The notes beneath the pieces were generated by a model that was given only the letters and a program-made list of their open reading frames with translations, made no database searches and was not told where the DNA came from. A stretch of 64,000 bases of DNA from Nostoc sp. CHAB 5824. Lineage in GTDB: Bacteria; Cyanobacteriota; Cyanobacteriia; Cyanobacteriales; Nostocaceae. The DNA is taken from assembly GCF_020829665.1 (NCBI RefSeq), contig NZ_JAIVFT010000006.1, forward strand, positions 186,001-250,000, read 5' to 3'. The position numbers and the translations under genes were made by a program. This document shows, in pieces, positions 8,796 to 16,851 of the stretch. The stretch's first letter is position 1; every line of letters begins with the position of its first letter.

Positions 8796-9341
8796 ATGTC
8801 ATTAATTCAAAGTCTATCGCCGGAATTTAGGCAACGCTGTGAAGCGATCGCAACTGAACAACGAAGCTTACTTGGAGTGCGATCGTTTGAACCCTTACCC
8901 GCAGACATTCTAGCAACCAAGTTAGGAGCAAGACTTTTTACACCCGATCAGGTTCCCAATTTAGAGCCAGAGCAAGTAGCAGTATTACTTGCTAGCGATG
9001 GGTGGTCAGCAGGGATTATACACCATAACCCACTATGGATTGTATACAACCCGCGTCATGCACCTGCACGGTATGAATCAAATCTGATGCATGAAATAGC
9101 TCATGTGCTGTTCAATCATAAGGCTGTTGGCTTTGATTCGGTAACTGGACTACCAAAACGTAAACAAAACAACGAAGATGAAGCGACTTATCTAGGGGGA
9201 TGCCTTCAAATTCCCAAACGTGGTTTATTATGGGCGACACAACGAAAGATGCTGTTACCTCAGATTGCAGCACATTTTGGCGCTAGTGAAGCGATGGTGA
9301 AGTTTCGCAGCAATGTAACTGAAGTGTCTGTCAAATGCTAA
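8796..9341 (+). CDS. ImmA/IrrE family metallo-endopeptidase
   Basis: The 181-residue protein has the zinc-protease signature HEIAHVLFNH (about residues 99-108) inside the typical ImmA/IrrE block; the preceding YNPRHAPARYESNLM and the following EDEATYLGGCLQIP are the usual flanks. ImmA-type proteases cleave repressors or antitoxins, often beside an HTH protein and in phage, ICE or defence contexts. No HTH domain is fused here and no Xre-type partner gene is adjacent. The gene follows the 77-residue gene by 4 bases, so it is the third member of the PLD-helicase operon. A role in switching this unit on after damage or infection is inference. Confidence 0.85.
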   Translation: MSLIQSLSPEFRQRCEAIATEQRSLLGVRSFEPLPADILATKLGARLFTPDQVPNLEPEQVAVLLASDGWSAGIIHHNPLWIVYNPRHAPARYESNLMHEIAHVLFNHKAVGFDSVTGLPKRKQNNEDEATYLGGCLQIPKRGLLWATQRKMLLPQIAAHFGASEAMVKFRSNVTEVSVKC

Positions 9342-9441
9342 TGTATTACAATATTTGCTCTGCCAAAAAAGAGAATTCATTAATAAATAACTAATAATCT
9401 TTAGCTGAAACTGTAGTGATTTCGTCTCTTTTTCTAAAATT

Positions 9442-9480
9442 AAAAACTGCTCTTGCTAAAAGTAGACAAGAGCAGTTTTT
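9442..9480. terminator. Bidirectional intrinsic terminator
   Basis: Perfect 14-bp stem AAAAACTGCTCTTG (9442-9455) pairing with CAAGAGCAGTTTTT (9467-9480), with an 11-base loop. It ends in a T run and starts with an A run, so it works in both directions. It lies between the convergent ImmA/IrrE gene and the 9505-9828 gene. Confidence 0.85.
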
Positions 9481-9504
9481 AATAGCAAAGCCCAAAATAA
9501 TAAT

Positions 9505-9828
9505 TTAGGCATCTTCAAGTTCAAATTGAGCCACCGTAACAGCGTTAAAAGCGAAAGCCAAAACTAATGGCATTGGTGACTGCAACCAAAAGGTAAAAAG
9601 AACAGCTAGGATTGTGCCAATTACTGCGGACATTGACCACAATCGTTCTTCAAAAGTCAATCCCTTCTCGGCTTTAATAACTCTAAGAACGTGGACTGGA
9701 ATTGGTTCCGGCATTACCCCACCCGGAGGGAAAGCCCAGAAGTTGTTACGTCGCTCTACAAATAAATCTGTCCAGCCATTTTCTTGGCACCATGCCTCAA
9801 TCCATTGAAGTGAGTAATGATTCATCAT
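9505..9828 (-). CDS. Conserved hypothetical membrane protein
   Basis: The 107-residue protein starts with a Trp-rich soluble part (HYSLQWIEAWCQENGWTDLF), then has a hydrophobic stretch of two closely spaced membrane segments (about 64-98, from SAVIGTILAVLFTFWL to PLVLAFAFNAVTV) and an acidic end. I recall similar proteins only from cyanobacteria and know no function. Two adjacent ATGs (codons 1 and 2) are possible starts. It is a single gene sharing a bidirectional terminator with the ImmA/IrrE operon. Confidence 0.65.
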   Translation of the reverse strand: MMNHYSLQWIEAWCQENGWTDLFVERRNNFWAFPPGGVMPEPIPVHVLRVIKAEKGLTFEERLWSMSAVIGTILAVLFTFWLQSPMPLVLAFAFNAVTVAQFELEDA

Positions 9829-10352
9829 CGGGTTTGGGAGTTCGGTTTGTGGAAGTTGTGTACTTGGTGGATGTAAACTCTTGGAGATTCCTGAACAACT
9901 AACTAATCGCTATAAAATTAACGCTAATTATCCAACTTTTAAGCTTTGTTAAGCAGTTGAGACGCATATAATTACGCTCAAACCTTGCTTTCATTAATTA
10001 AAAGACTAACAGTTGATAGGGGCTGTTGAATTTAAAAGACAATAAACTTTACTTGAAACATTGAAAATCAAGAATTGTAAATAAGTCCATAAGTATTACT
10101 GCTTAAGAAAACTCTTTATATCCTGAAATTCAAATCGAAGAATGAAGAATTGTAAATAAATCCATGAACTTAGGCTCAGTCATAGGAGAAATAGAATTGC
10201 GGATAAGGGCAAAAGGTAAATTTTTAATTAATTTTCTTTCTCAAGAAAGATGATTTAAATTTCTATACCTCTCTGAGGGTAAATAGAATCAAAGTGAAGC
10301 TAGGAGTAAAATATCTAAAGAAATAAAAACTTACTTGATTCAAATCAAATAT
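9829..10352. other. Intergenic region with a short direct repeat
   Basis: No gene is seen. Two copies of gaattgtaaataa[g/a]tccat[a/g]a occur at about 10073-10092 and 10147-10166, roughly 75 bases apart, perhaps from a small duplication. The rest is AT-rich and presumably holds the promoter of the small gene at 10353. Confidence 0.4.
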
Positions 10353-10505
10353 ATGTTGAGTATACTTTGGGGTATTGTTGTTGTACTGATTGTTTTTTGG
10401 GGATTAGGACTGGCACTTCATATTGCCGGAAATTTAATTCATGCAGTGTTGCTTATAGCGATCGCCCTTGCTATCTATAATTTTTTCAAAGCCCGTGATG
10501 TGTAA
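10353..10505 (+). CDS. lmo0937-type small membrane protein
   Basis: A 50-residue ORF, MLSILWGIVVVLIVFWGLGL then ALHIAGNLIHAVLLIAIALA and a short basic tail (FFKARDV). It matches the layout of the lmo0937 family of tiny membrane proteins: a first helix starting MLxxLW, a glycine/His-rich turn containing H-x-G/A-G-N-L-I-H, and a second helix. The family is widespread and often stress-induced; its molecular role is unknown. The codons include a GCGATCGC octamer read as AIA. It is monocistronic, and no strong ribosome binding site is visible in the AT-rich leader. Confidence 0.7.
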   Translation: MLSILWGIVVVLIVFWGLGLALHIAGNLIHAVLLIAIALAIYNFFKARDV

Positions 10506-10778
10506 ATATAGTGGTTCCCGATTTGGTAAGGTAGGTTTTCAAAGTTACTAACCTTGGCAAAAAAGATTTGAGTGTACCTAAGCTGCTTAGGAAACGCTAT
10601 ATTGCCGCTCTCTAGCTGCTAAGGGTGAGAAGCGATGTCTACCACAGGCTACGCATCCATCCTTTTTGCGTTACAAAATATTAAGCTAGGGAAATAGACG
10701 TTTCGCAAGTCCAGTAGCAAGGCTGGGAGTCTCAATTAAGATGATCCAATCTTGCTAATATTCAAATGCGGTAATTAA
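10506..10778. repeat. Intergenic region with a dispersed repeat piece
   Basis: The stretch gaagcgatgtctaccacag followed by gctacgcatcc (about 10630-10661) is a degenerate copy of the dispersed repeat also seen at 39281-39297 (aatgtctacgacgggctat) and just after the cadD-like gene (gcgatgtctacgacgggct, 63592-63610). No gene is visible here. Confidence 0.55.
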
Positions 10779-11303
10779 ATGCAGCGATTAGACACCAAAT
10801 TAACTCTCGATATGTTATTTCGGCAAGGGTTGGCGTTCCTTTTAGGAATTATTATATGGTGTGTGGCCGATCCCGCACTGGCAGTAGACTGGACTCATCC
10901 GCTGTCATTTAGCAATGCAGAGTTGTCAAGACGTGATTTTTCTGGTGAAAGTTTGCAAGCTGCAGAGTTTTCTAACGCCAATATGGAACTGGCTAACTTT
11001 ACAAACGCTGACTTGCGGGGAGCAGTTATGAGCGCTTCGGTGATGACAAATGCAAATCTCCACGGAGCGGATTTAACTAATGCAATGATTGATCAGGTAA
11101 ACTTGACTAAGGCAGATTTGAGTGATGCAGTTTTCAAAGAAGCTCTTTTGCTCCGCGCCATCTTTAATGATGTGAATATAGACGGTGCAGATTTTACAGA
11201 TGCAATTTTGGATAGAGCACAAATCAAAGAACTGTGCAAGAAAGCCAGTGGTGTGAATTCCAAAACAGGCGTGCAAACTCGTGATTCTCTAGGATGTCAA
11301 TGA
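10779..11303 (+). CDS. Exported pentapeptide-repeat protein
   Basis: The 174-residue protein has a signal peptide (hydrophobic residues about 14-34, AFLLGIIIWCVADPALA, cleavage after ALA), then about 16 pentapeptide repeats of the A(D/N)LXX type (for example NANMELANFTNADLRGAVM and GADLTNAMIDQVNLTKADL), which fold as a right-handed beta-helix. It ends with two cysteines (KELCKK and DSLGCQ) that could form a disulphide, as in lumenal pentapeptide proteins. The likely location is the thylakoid lumen or periplasm; the function is unknown. Its last 10 bases overlap the purK start, so translation may be coupled. Confidence 0.85.
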   Translation: MQRLDTKLTLDMLFRQGLAFLLGIIIWCVADPALAVDWTHPLSFSNAELSRRDFSGESLQAAEFSNANMELANFTNADLRGAVMSASVMTNANLHGADLTNAMIDQVNLTKADLSDAVFKEALLLRAIFNDVNIDGADFTDAILDRAQIKELCKKASGVNSKTGVQTRDSLGCQ

Positions 11304-12490
11304 AACGTGTTGGTGTAATTGGTGGCGGACAACTTGCTTGGATGATGGCGGATGCAGCACAGAAGCTAGGAGTAGAATTGGTAGTACAAACTCCTAGTGA
11401 ATATGACCCGGCTGTATCAATTGTGAAAGAAACTGTTTTCGCCCCAGTTGATGATGCAACTGCTACGGAAATATTAGCTCAAAAATGCGATGTCATCACC
11501 TTTGAAAACGAATTTGTTAACTTAGATGCTTTATCTATTTTAGTACACCAAGGCGTTTCTTTTCGTCCCAGATTAGAAGCTTTAGCCCCTCTTTTAGATA
11601 AATATGATCAGCGTTGCTATTTACGCGACTTGGGCTTACCAGTTCCTCAATTTTTCGCCCTTGACGAGGTAGAAAATCTCCAATCAAAAATAGAATATCT
11701 AGGTTTTCCAGTAGTCCTCAAATCTCGCCGCCACGGTTATGATGGTCAAGGTACTTTCATAATCCAGGATTTTGCTACTTTAGAGCAAAAGCTAGGTGAT
11801 GAAACCATAACAAAAACTTTAAATCAATCACTTTTCTTGTTAGAAGAATTTATCCCTTTTGAAAGAGAACTAGCAATTATTGCAGCTCGTTCTGTAGAGG
11901 GAGAAATTGTAACTTATCCAGTGGTAGAAACCCAACAAGAACAACAAGTGTGTCGGCGGGTAATTGCACCTGCTGAAATTACGCCTAATCAAGTAGCAGA
12001 AATCCAAGCGATCGCACATACTCTATTAAATAGCCTAGAAGTAGTAGGAATTTTTGGAATTGAGCTATTTCTCAAGGCTGATGGCAAAGTTTTGGTAAAT
12101 GAAATTGCCCCCCGTACCCACAATTCTGGGCATTTTTCCCTTGATGCTTGTGAAACTTCTCAATTTGAGCAGCACCTTAGAGCCGTTTGTGGTTTACCAT
12201 TAGGGAATCCAGCTTTGCAGTGCGCTGGTGCTGTAATGGTCAACCTTCTGGGGTATGAAAATTCTCATAGCGACTACCAAAGCCAGCGTCAGCAAATAGC
12301 AGAAATTCCCCAAGCGCACGTTCACTGGTATGGGAAGACAGAATCACGTCCTGGGCGGAAGTTGGGACATGTCACTGTTTTGCTAGATAATCAAAATAAA
12401 GAACAGGCAGGTGCGTACGCCCTTGGCGTCGGCGCAGCCATCGCCAGCAACATCGCCCACACCATAGAATCTATCTGGTATCCCAGGTAA
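11294..12490 (+). CDS. purK: N5-carboxyaminoimidazole ribonucleotide synthase PurK
   Basis: PurK carboxylates aminoimidazole ribonucleotide with ATP and bicarbonate in purine synthesis. The 398-residue protein has the N-terminal motif VGVIGGGQLAWMM (about 5-17) and the ATP-grasp core: FPVVLKSRRHGYDGQGT, LLEEFIPFERELAII and FLKADGKVLVNEIAPRTHNSGH, the signature block of the family. Two in-frame ATGs (11294 and 11300) are possible; the second gives MKRVGVIGGG, the usual start. Near the C-terminus, residues about 373-384 (GAYALGVGAAIAS) look like an in-frame dispersed repeat placed just before the conserved IAHTIESIWYP tail. It follows the pentapeptide gene with a short overlap and is followed by a probable 6S RNA gene, an arrangement known in cyanobacteria. 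Confidence 0.95.
   Translation: MSMKRVGVIGGGQLAWMMADAAQKLGVELVVQTPSEYDPAVSIVKETVFAPVDDATATEILAQKCDVITFENEFVNLDALSILVHQGVSFRPRLEALAPLLDKYDQRCYLRDLGLPVPQFFALDEVENLQSKIEYLGFPVVLKSRRHGYDGQGTFIIQDFATLEQKLGDETITKTLNQSLFLLEEFIPFERELAIIAARSVEGEIVTYPVVETQQEQQVCRRVIAPAEITPNQVAEIQAIAHTLLNSLEVVGIFGIELFLKADGKVLVNEIAPRTHNSGHFSLDACETSQFEQHLRAVCGLPLGNPALQCAGAVMVNLLGYENSHSDYQSQRQQIAEIPQAHVHWYGKTESRPGRKLGHVTVLLDNQNKEQAGAYALGVGAAIASNIAHTIESIWYPR
12411..12444. repeat. Probable dispersed repeat read in frame in purK
   Basis: gtgcgtacgcccttggcgtc followed by ggcgcagccatcgcc has the same vocabulary as Nostoc short repeats (gcgtacgcc, ttggcgtc, gcgcagcc). It encodes an Ala/Gly-rich insertion just before the conserved PurK C-terminal helix. 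It could instead be an ordinary divergent linker. Confidence 0.5.
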
Positions 12491-12549
12491 ATGGATCGAA
12501 AGTTTCGATATGGAACACACAACATCTTTTGAAAAGCTATAATGAGTGA

Positions 12550-12730
12550 GTTGCACTACGACGTTGGTGACTGCCATCAAGTTTTTTGATCTATGCCTTT
12601 AAAGACAAGGGAGTCAAACAGTTCTCGTGGCAGTAGACCGGGCATGTACCCGGAAACTTTAAACGAGGAATTTAGGTTCCCACCTGGTTAAACCAGGTCA
12701 TAAACTTAGGTAAAACGGCGTCGCGGTGAA
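12550..12730 (+). ncRNA. ssrS: 6S RNA
   Basis: The region downstream of purK folds as one long hairpin typical of 6S RNA, the regulator that sequesters RNA polymerase holoenzyme. A closing stem pairs 12554-12563 (CACTACGACG) with 12719-12728 (CGTCGCGGTG). An apical stem-loop, CCGGG (12638-12642) with CCCGG (12649-12653) and loop CATGTA, lies almost exactly at the midpoint. The 3' arm contains CCTGGTTAAACCAGG, similar in place to the hairpin in the 3' arm of enterobacterial 6S RNA. The position after purK matches the cyanobacterial 6S gene (ssaA) described next to purK in Synechococcus. The ends are estimates from the pairing. Confidence 0.75.
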
Positions 12731-12742
12731 CTCAAAATTACT

Positions 12743-12778
12743 AGCTCCCAAAGTCAGTTAGAACTTGGGAGCTTTGAT
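12743..12778 (+). terminator. Intrinsic terminator after the 6S RNA
   Basis: Stem AGCTCCCAA (12743-12751) with TTGGGAGCT (12765-12773), followed by TTGATTATTT. It lies about 15 bases after the closing stem of the 6S RNA candidate. Confidence 0.75.
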
Positions 12779-13095
12779 TATTTGGCATTGCATATACAGT
12801 GGGATGAATTGAGGGAAGCAGGGGGAGAATTTTAGAAGTTGCTAAATTATCCCGCTTTCTCTGCAACGCTAATTTATTTAATCAGTATTACTTATAGGAA
12901 AAATAAGAAATTGCAAACTAAAAATCTGAAACAACGCAGATTAAGCATCTTAGCTGTATTAATCAAACAAATTTAATTAAAAGTGAGTAGTGCCTGGAGA
13001 TAAAAAGAAAATCTGTATAATTTGATTCTAAATTGGGTATCGTTCAGAGTTAAGATGACAAAATTGCCTTAAATTGTGGTTAAAGCTACAAAAAA
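12779..13095. other. Intergenic region upstream of the M16 protease pair
   Basis: AT-rich sequence without a visible gene. It should hold the promoter of the protease pair. No operator or repeat stands out. Confidence 0.4.
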
Positions 13096-14361
13096 TTGTC
13101 ACAGCAACTAACTAATATCGCATTTCCAGCCTCGGTCTTCCGACTAGACAGTGGTTTAACGTTTATTCATCAAGAAATTCCCACTACTCCTGTAGTTGTA
13201 GCGGATATTTGGGTGCGTGCTGGAGCAAGCCTAGAGCCAAAACCGTGGTTTGGCATGGCGCACTTTTTAGAACATATGATTTTTAAAGGTACAGCGACGC
13301 TACCCCCTGGAATGTTCGATTCCAAAGTTGAAAACCGGGGAGGCGTGAGTAATGCGGCGACAAGCTATGATTATGCTCATTATTCACTCACCACGGCTGC
13401 CCCTTATTTAAAAGATACTCTGCCCCACTTAGGAGAACTACTGCTCAATGCGGCAATTCCAGAAGATGAATTTAGCCGTGAACGGGACGTAGTCCTAGAG
13501 GAAATTCGCTCTTGTCAAGACGATTCCGACTGGATAGGATTCCAAGCTCTAATTCAAAGCATCTATCCGCATCACCCTTACGGGCGTTCAGTGCTAGGTA
13601 CTGAGCAAGAACTGATGCAGCAGTCACCAGAAGCAATGCGCTGTTTTCACCGCACTCACTATCAGCCGGAAAACATGACGGTAGTAATTGCAGGAGGTAT
13701 AGCCCAGCAACCAGCTTGGGAACTAGTAAATAGTTCATTTGCTGATTTTGCCGAACGCTCTAGTTGTCCGCAGTTTGAGCAAACGACAAAGCCAGTAATA
13801 ACAGGAATTCACCGTCAAGAACTGTGTTTACCACGCATAGAGCAAGCACGATTGTTAATGGCCTGGTTGGTACCCGGAGTAGAAGAAATCCGCACTGGCT
13901 ATGGTTTAGACTTGTTATCGGTGTTATTGGCAGAAGGGCGGACTTCGCGTTTAGTACGCGATTTGCGAGAAGATTTGCAATTGGTACAAGGAATTTGCAG
14001 TAGTTTTTCTCTACAAAGGGAATCAAGTTTATTTACAATTACTGCCTGGTTAGAACCAGAGAATCTGGAGGAAGTTGAGTTTTTGATTCGCACTCATTTG
14101 GATGATTTGCAGACTATAGGACTTAGCGAACAGGAACTTGCTCGTACACGCAGACTGCTATGTAACGAGTATGCGTTTTCTACCGAAACGCCAAATCAAC
14201 TTACAGGGCTTTATGGGTATTACAATACCATCGCGCAAGCTGAATTAGCTGTGACATATCCGCAGCAGATTCAGTCTTTTGATGCCCAAGAACTGCAAAA
14301 ATTAGCTAAACAGTATCTCTCACCAGAGAATTACGCGGTTACTGTACTTAAACCGTGCTAG
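13096..14361 (+). CDS. M16 family zinc protease, catalytic subunit
   Basis: The 421-residue protein has the inverted zinc motif HXXEH as HFLEH (residues 56-60, in GMAHFLEHMIFKGT), with the third ligand supplied by the Glu-rich helix about 75 residues on (EEFSRERDVVLEEI-type region). It is a processing-peptidase-like M16B protease. It starts at a TTG (TTGTCACAGCAACTA); no better in-frame ATG precedes the conserved region, although MAHFLEH itself contains one. The next gene is a paralogue lacking the zinc motif, so the two should form a heterodimer in which this subunit cuts, as in other bacterial M16B pairs. The natural substrate is unknown. The stop is followed at once by a heptameric repeat block. 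Confidence 0.9.
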   Translation: MSQQLTNIAFPASVFRLDSGLTFIHQEIPTTPVVVADIWVRAGASLEPKPWFGMAHFLEHMIFKGTATLPPGMFDSKVENRGGVSNAATSYDYAHYSLTTAAPYLKDTLPHLGELLLNAAIPEDEFSRERDVVLEEIRSCQDDSDWIGFQALIQSIYPHHPYGRSVLGTEQELMQQSPEAMRCFHRTHYQPENMTVVIAGGIAQQPAWELVNSSFADFAERSSCPQFEQTTKPVITGIHRQELCLPRIEQARLLMAWLVPGVEEIRTGYGLDLLSVLLAEGRTSRLVRDLREDLQLVQGICSSFSLQRESSLFTITAWLEPENLEEVEFLIRTHLDDLQTIGLSEQELARTRRLLCNEYAFSTETPNQLTGLYGYYNTIAQAELAVTYPQQIQSFDAQELQKLAKQYLSPENYAVTVLKPC

Positions 14362-14462
14362 TCATTAGTTATTAGTCATTAGTCATTAGCAAAAGACGAA
14401 TGACAAAGGCCAAAGGACAAATGACAAAGGACAAATGACAAATGACAAATGACAAAGAACAA
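14362..14462. repeat. Heptameric short tandem repeats between the two M16 genes
   Basis: Two inverted blocks of 7-mers: gtcatta/gttatta at 14362-14388, then aatgaca, aaggaca and aatgaca units up to 14462. The block fills the whole gap between the two protease genes and abuts the ATG of the second, so part of it is open in frame with that gene (MTNDKEQ). Confidence 0.9.
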
Positions 14463-15734
14463 ATGGCAACCTTGCTGCAAAAATCACCTATCCATCGCAC
14501 CGTATTGAACAATGGCATTGTCGTGCTGGTGGCAGAAAATCCTGCTGCGGACATTATTGCGGCGCGAATCTTTGTGCGTGCTGGTAGTTGTAACGAAAAC
14601 CGGGAGCAAGCAGGGTTGGTACATTTGTTATCAGCAGTGATGACAAAGGGATGCGATGGACTTTCTAGTTTGGAAATTGCAGAAATTGTCGAGTCTGTTG
14701 GGGCGAGTTTGAGCGCGGATGCTGGCACTGATTATTTTTTGCTATCTTTCAAGACGGTAACATCAGATTTTGCGGAAATTTTAGCATTGGCAGGGCGGAT
14801 TTTGCGATCGCCTACTTTTCCAGAAACTCAAGTAGAACTAGAACGGCGTTTAGCGCTCCAGGATATTCGTTCCCAAAAAGAGCAACCATTCAATGTCGCC
14901 TTTGAACAAATGCGGCAGGTAATGTACCAAAATCATCCATACTCCATGTCAGTGCTGGGAGATGAAACTACCATGAGCCGCTTAACTCGTGCGGATTTAG
15001 TGGAGTATCACCAAACTTATTTCCGTCCAGATAATGTAGTAATTAGTATTGCTGGTAGAGTCACAGCCACAGATGCAGCCGCGTTGGTGAAAGAAGTTTT
15101 TGCTGATTGGGAAGCGCCAGCCCAAGCACCGCCAATACTGAATTTACCTGAGATTAAGGTGGAACCGCAGGTAAGAGTTAAGCCAGTACAGACACAACAA
15201 TCAATCGTGATGCTTGGTTATTTGGGAACATCAGTGAGTTCTGTTGATTACGCCGCACTGAAATTGCTGTGTACCTATTTGGGAAATGGGCTTTCTAGTC
15301 GCTTGTTTGTCGAATTACGGGAAAAACGCGGTTTAGCTTACGAAGTATCCGCCTTTTACTCCACAAGGCTATTTCCAGCCTCATTTATAGTTTACATGGG
15401 TACAGCACCAGAAAATACTAGCATTGCCCTAGAAGGACTGCGTACAGAAGTAGATTTATTGTCTACCACCGAAGTATCCCAAAGCGCACTTCAAGCTGCT
15501 AAAAACAAGATCCTGGGGCAGTACGCCTTGGGTAAACAAACGAATGGGCAAATTGCTCAGATATACGGCTGGTATGAAATTTTGGGCTTAGGAATTGATT
15601 TTGACACAAAGTTTCAAGAATTGATTGCGGCTGTGAGTACCAAGGATGCGATCGCAGCAGCTTGTAAGTATTTAAAAGAGCCTTACTTGTCTTTAGTTGG
15701 TCAAGAAGAAGCAATTAATCGAGCGATCGCGTAA
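14463..15734 (+). CDS. M16 family protease, non-catalytic subunit
   Basis: The protein is a paralogue of the preceding gene, but the zinc site HXXEH has become HLLSA (in AGLVHLLSAVMTKG), so it cannot bind zinc in the usual way. The C-terminal half keeps the substrate-binding signature of M16 partners, GNGLSSRLFVELREKRGLAY. It should act as the structural or substrate-holding half of a heterodimeric M16B peptidase. I chose the ATG at 14463 (MATLLQKSPIHRT) because the seven upstream in-frame codons, from an ATG at 14442, are pure heptamer repeat; no normal ribosome binding site survives there. It is probably co-transcribed with the catalytic subunit. Confidence 0.9.
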   Translation: MATLLQKSPIHRTVLNNGIVVLVAENPAADIIAARIFVRAGSCNENREQAGLVHLLSAVMTKGCDGLSSLEIAEIVESVGASLSADAGTDYFLLSFKTVTSDFAEILALAGRILRSPTFPETQVELERRLALQDIRSQKEQPFNVAFEQMRQVMYQNHPYSMSVLGDETTMSRLTRADLVEYHQTYFRPDNVVISIAGRVTATDAAALVKEVFADWEAPAQAPPILNLPEIKVEPQVRVKPVQTQQSIVMLGYLGTSVSSVDYAALKLLCTYLGNGLSSRLFVELREKRGLAYEVSAFYSTRLFPASFIVYMGTAPENTSIALEGLRTEVDLLSTTEVSQSALQAAKNKILGQYALGKQTNGQIAQIYGWYEILGLGIDFDTKFQELIAAVSTKDAIAAACKYLKEPYLSLVGQEEAINRAIA

Positions 15735-15819
15735 CTGAGAATCTGCAATCGTAAATGCAGCTGTTTTTTAGACCAAGCGGCTGTACCATTAGCATGAGAA
15801 TATTCTGGGAGTAAATTCC

Positions 15820-16851
15820 ATGCAAAGCAGCCTGACAGCAAGTATTTTGAGTTACTTAAAATTACTAGACCCAACTGTAAATCGCTGTAGAATGGAAAAA
15901 CGGCAAAAGGGTTGGTGGCCAAAGAGGTCTAAATCTTTATCAGTCATTGAAATAATCTTGTTCTCCACTACGCCTCTACTTATTGCCTTCTCTCCTGTAG
16001 TATCAATAGCTGCACCACAAAAAATTGCCCAAGTAAATCCTGGAGATAGCATCAACCGCCCTATCCTCAAAGTTGGTAGCCAAGGCGAACGCGTATCTGA
16101 ACTCCAGGCAGCTCTGAAACTTTTGGGTTTTTATTCTGGTGCTGTAGATGGTACATATAGTGAGAATACGGCTAGTGCTGTTGCCCGGTTTAAACAAGCA
16201 GCTGGCTTGAATCCAGATGGTATTGTTGATGCCAGTACTTGGCAACGACTTTTCCCTAATCAACCAGTAGCATCAACTGTCCCTTCATCCCAGCCAAGAT
16301 TTAACTCAGCTACGAATTTTCCTGTTCCAACCCAAGCTAGCAACCTTACCAACGTTGCAAATCCCAACCCCAACCCTCCAAGACAACCTGTAACACAAGT
16401 TGCAGCTAGCCCTCAACCAAGACCTACTACCCCAAAAAAAGCCGTAACACAAGTTGCGACTAGCGCTGAGCCAAGACCTGCTACTCCAAGAAAAACTACA
16501 ACTTCAAGCACACAGAAAACGCCGAATCGTACTACATCAACTACTCGAACTCAGTCAACTACACGGACTGGGCAAACTACTCGAACTCAGACAAACACAA
16601 GAACTCAGCGAACTCCTGGTATTCAATACACTTCAGAAGGATTACCAATTTTGCGTATAGGATTACGTGGTTCTGAAGTTGTTAAGTTGCAACAACAATT
16701 GAAAAAGCTTGGTTTCTTGAAAGGCGATGCCGATGGAGACTTTGGCGAGACAACTGAGGCAGCTGTGAAAGCGGCACAAAAGCGCTATGGTTTAGAAACT
16801 GACGGTGTAGTTGGTGGCTCTACCTGGGAGGTTCTTTTGCAGCGGCGTTAG
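15820..16851 (+). CDS. Exported protein with two peptidoglycan-binding domains
   Basis: The 343-residue protein has a signal or anchor segment at about residues 43-65 (VIEIILFSTTPLLIAFSPVV). Two PG_binding_1 domains follow: about 82-142 (LKVGSQGERVSELQAALKLL, with FYSGAVDGTYSENTASAV) and about 280-342 (LRIGLRGSEVVKLQQQLKKL, with DGDFGETTEAAVKAAQ). Between them lies a long Pro/Thr/Arg-rich linker (about 150-270) with repeats such as RTQSTTRTGQTTRTQ and QVAASPQPRPTTPKK. No catalytic domain is visible, so it probably tethers to or organises cell-wall peptidoglycan. The start may be the ATG at 15820 or the one at 15892 (MEKRQKGWWPKR), which would place a basic N-region closer to the hydrophobic segment. 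Confidence 0.85.
   Translation: MQSSLTASILSYLKLLDPTVNRCRMEKRQKGWWPKRSKSLSVIEIILFSTTPLLIAFSPVVSIAAPQKIAQVNPGDSINRPILKVGSQGERVSELQAALKLLGFYSGAVDGTYSENTASAVARFKQAAGLNPDGIVDASTWQRLFPNQPVASTVPSSQPRFNSATNFPVPTQASNLTNVANPNPNPPRQPVTQVAASPQPRPTTPKKAVTQVATSAEPRPATPRKTTTSSTQKTPNRTTSTTRTQSTTRTGQTTRTQTNTRTQRTPGIQYTSEGLPILRIGLRGSEVVKLQQQLKKLGFLKGDADGDFGETTEAAVKAAQKRYGLETDGVVGGSTWEVLLQRR

Noticed and set aside
14372..14728. Minus-strand ORF over the M16 gene start and heptamer array
   Set aside because: It is antisense to a clear M16 gene and its C-terminal part is translated heptamer repeat (SFVICHLSFVICPL).
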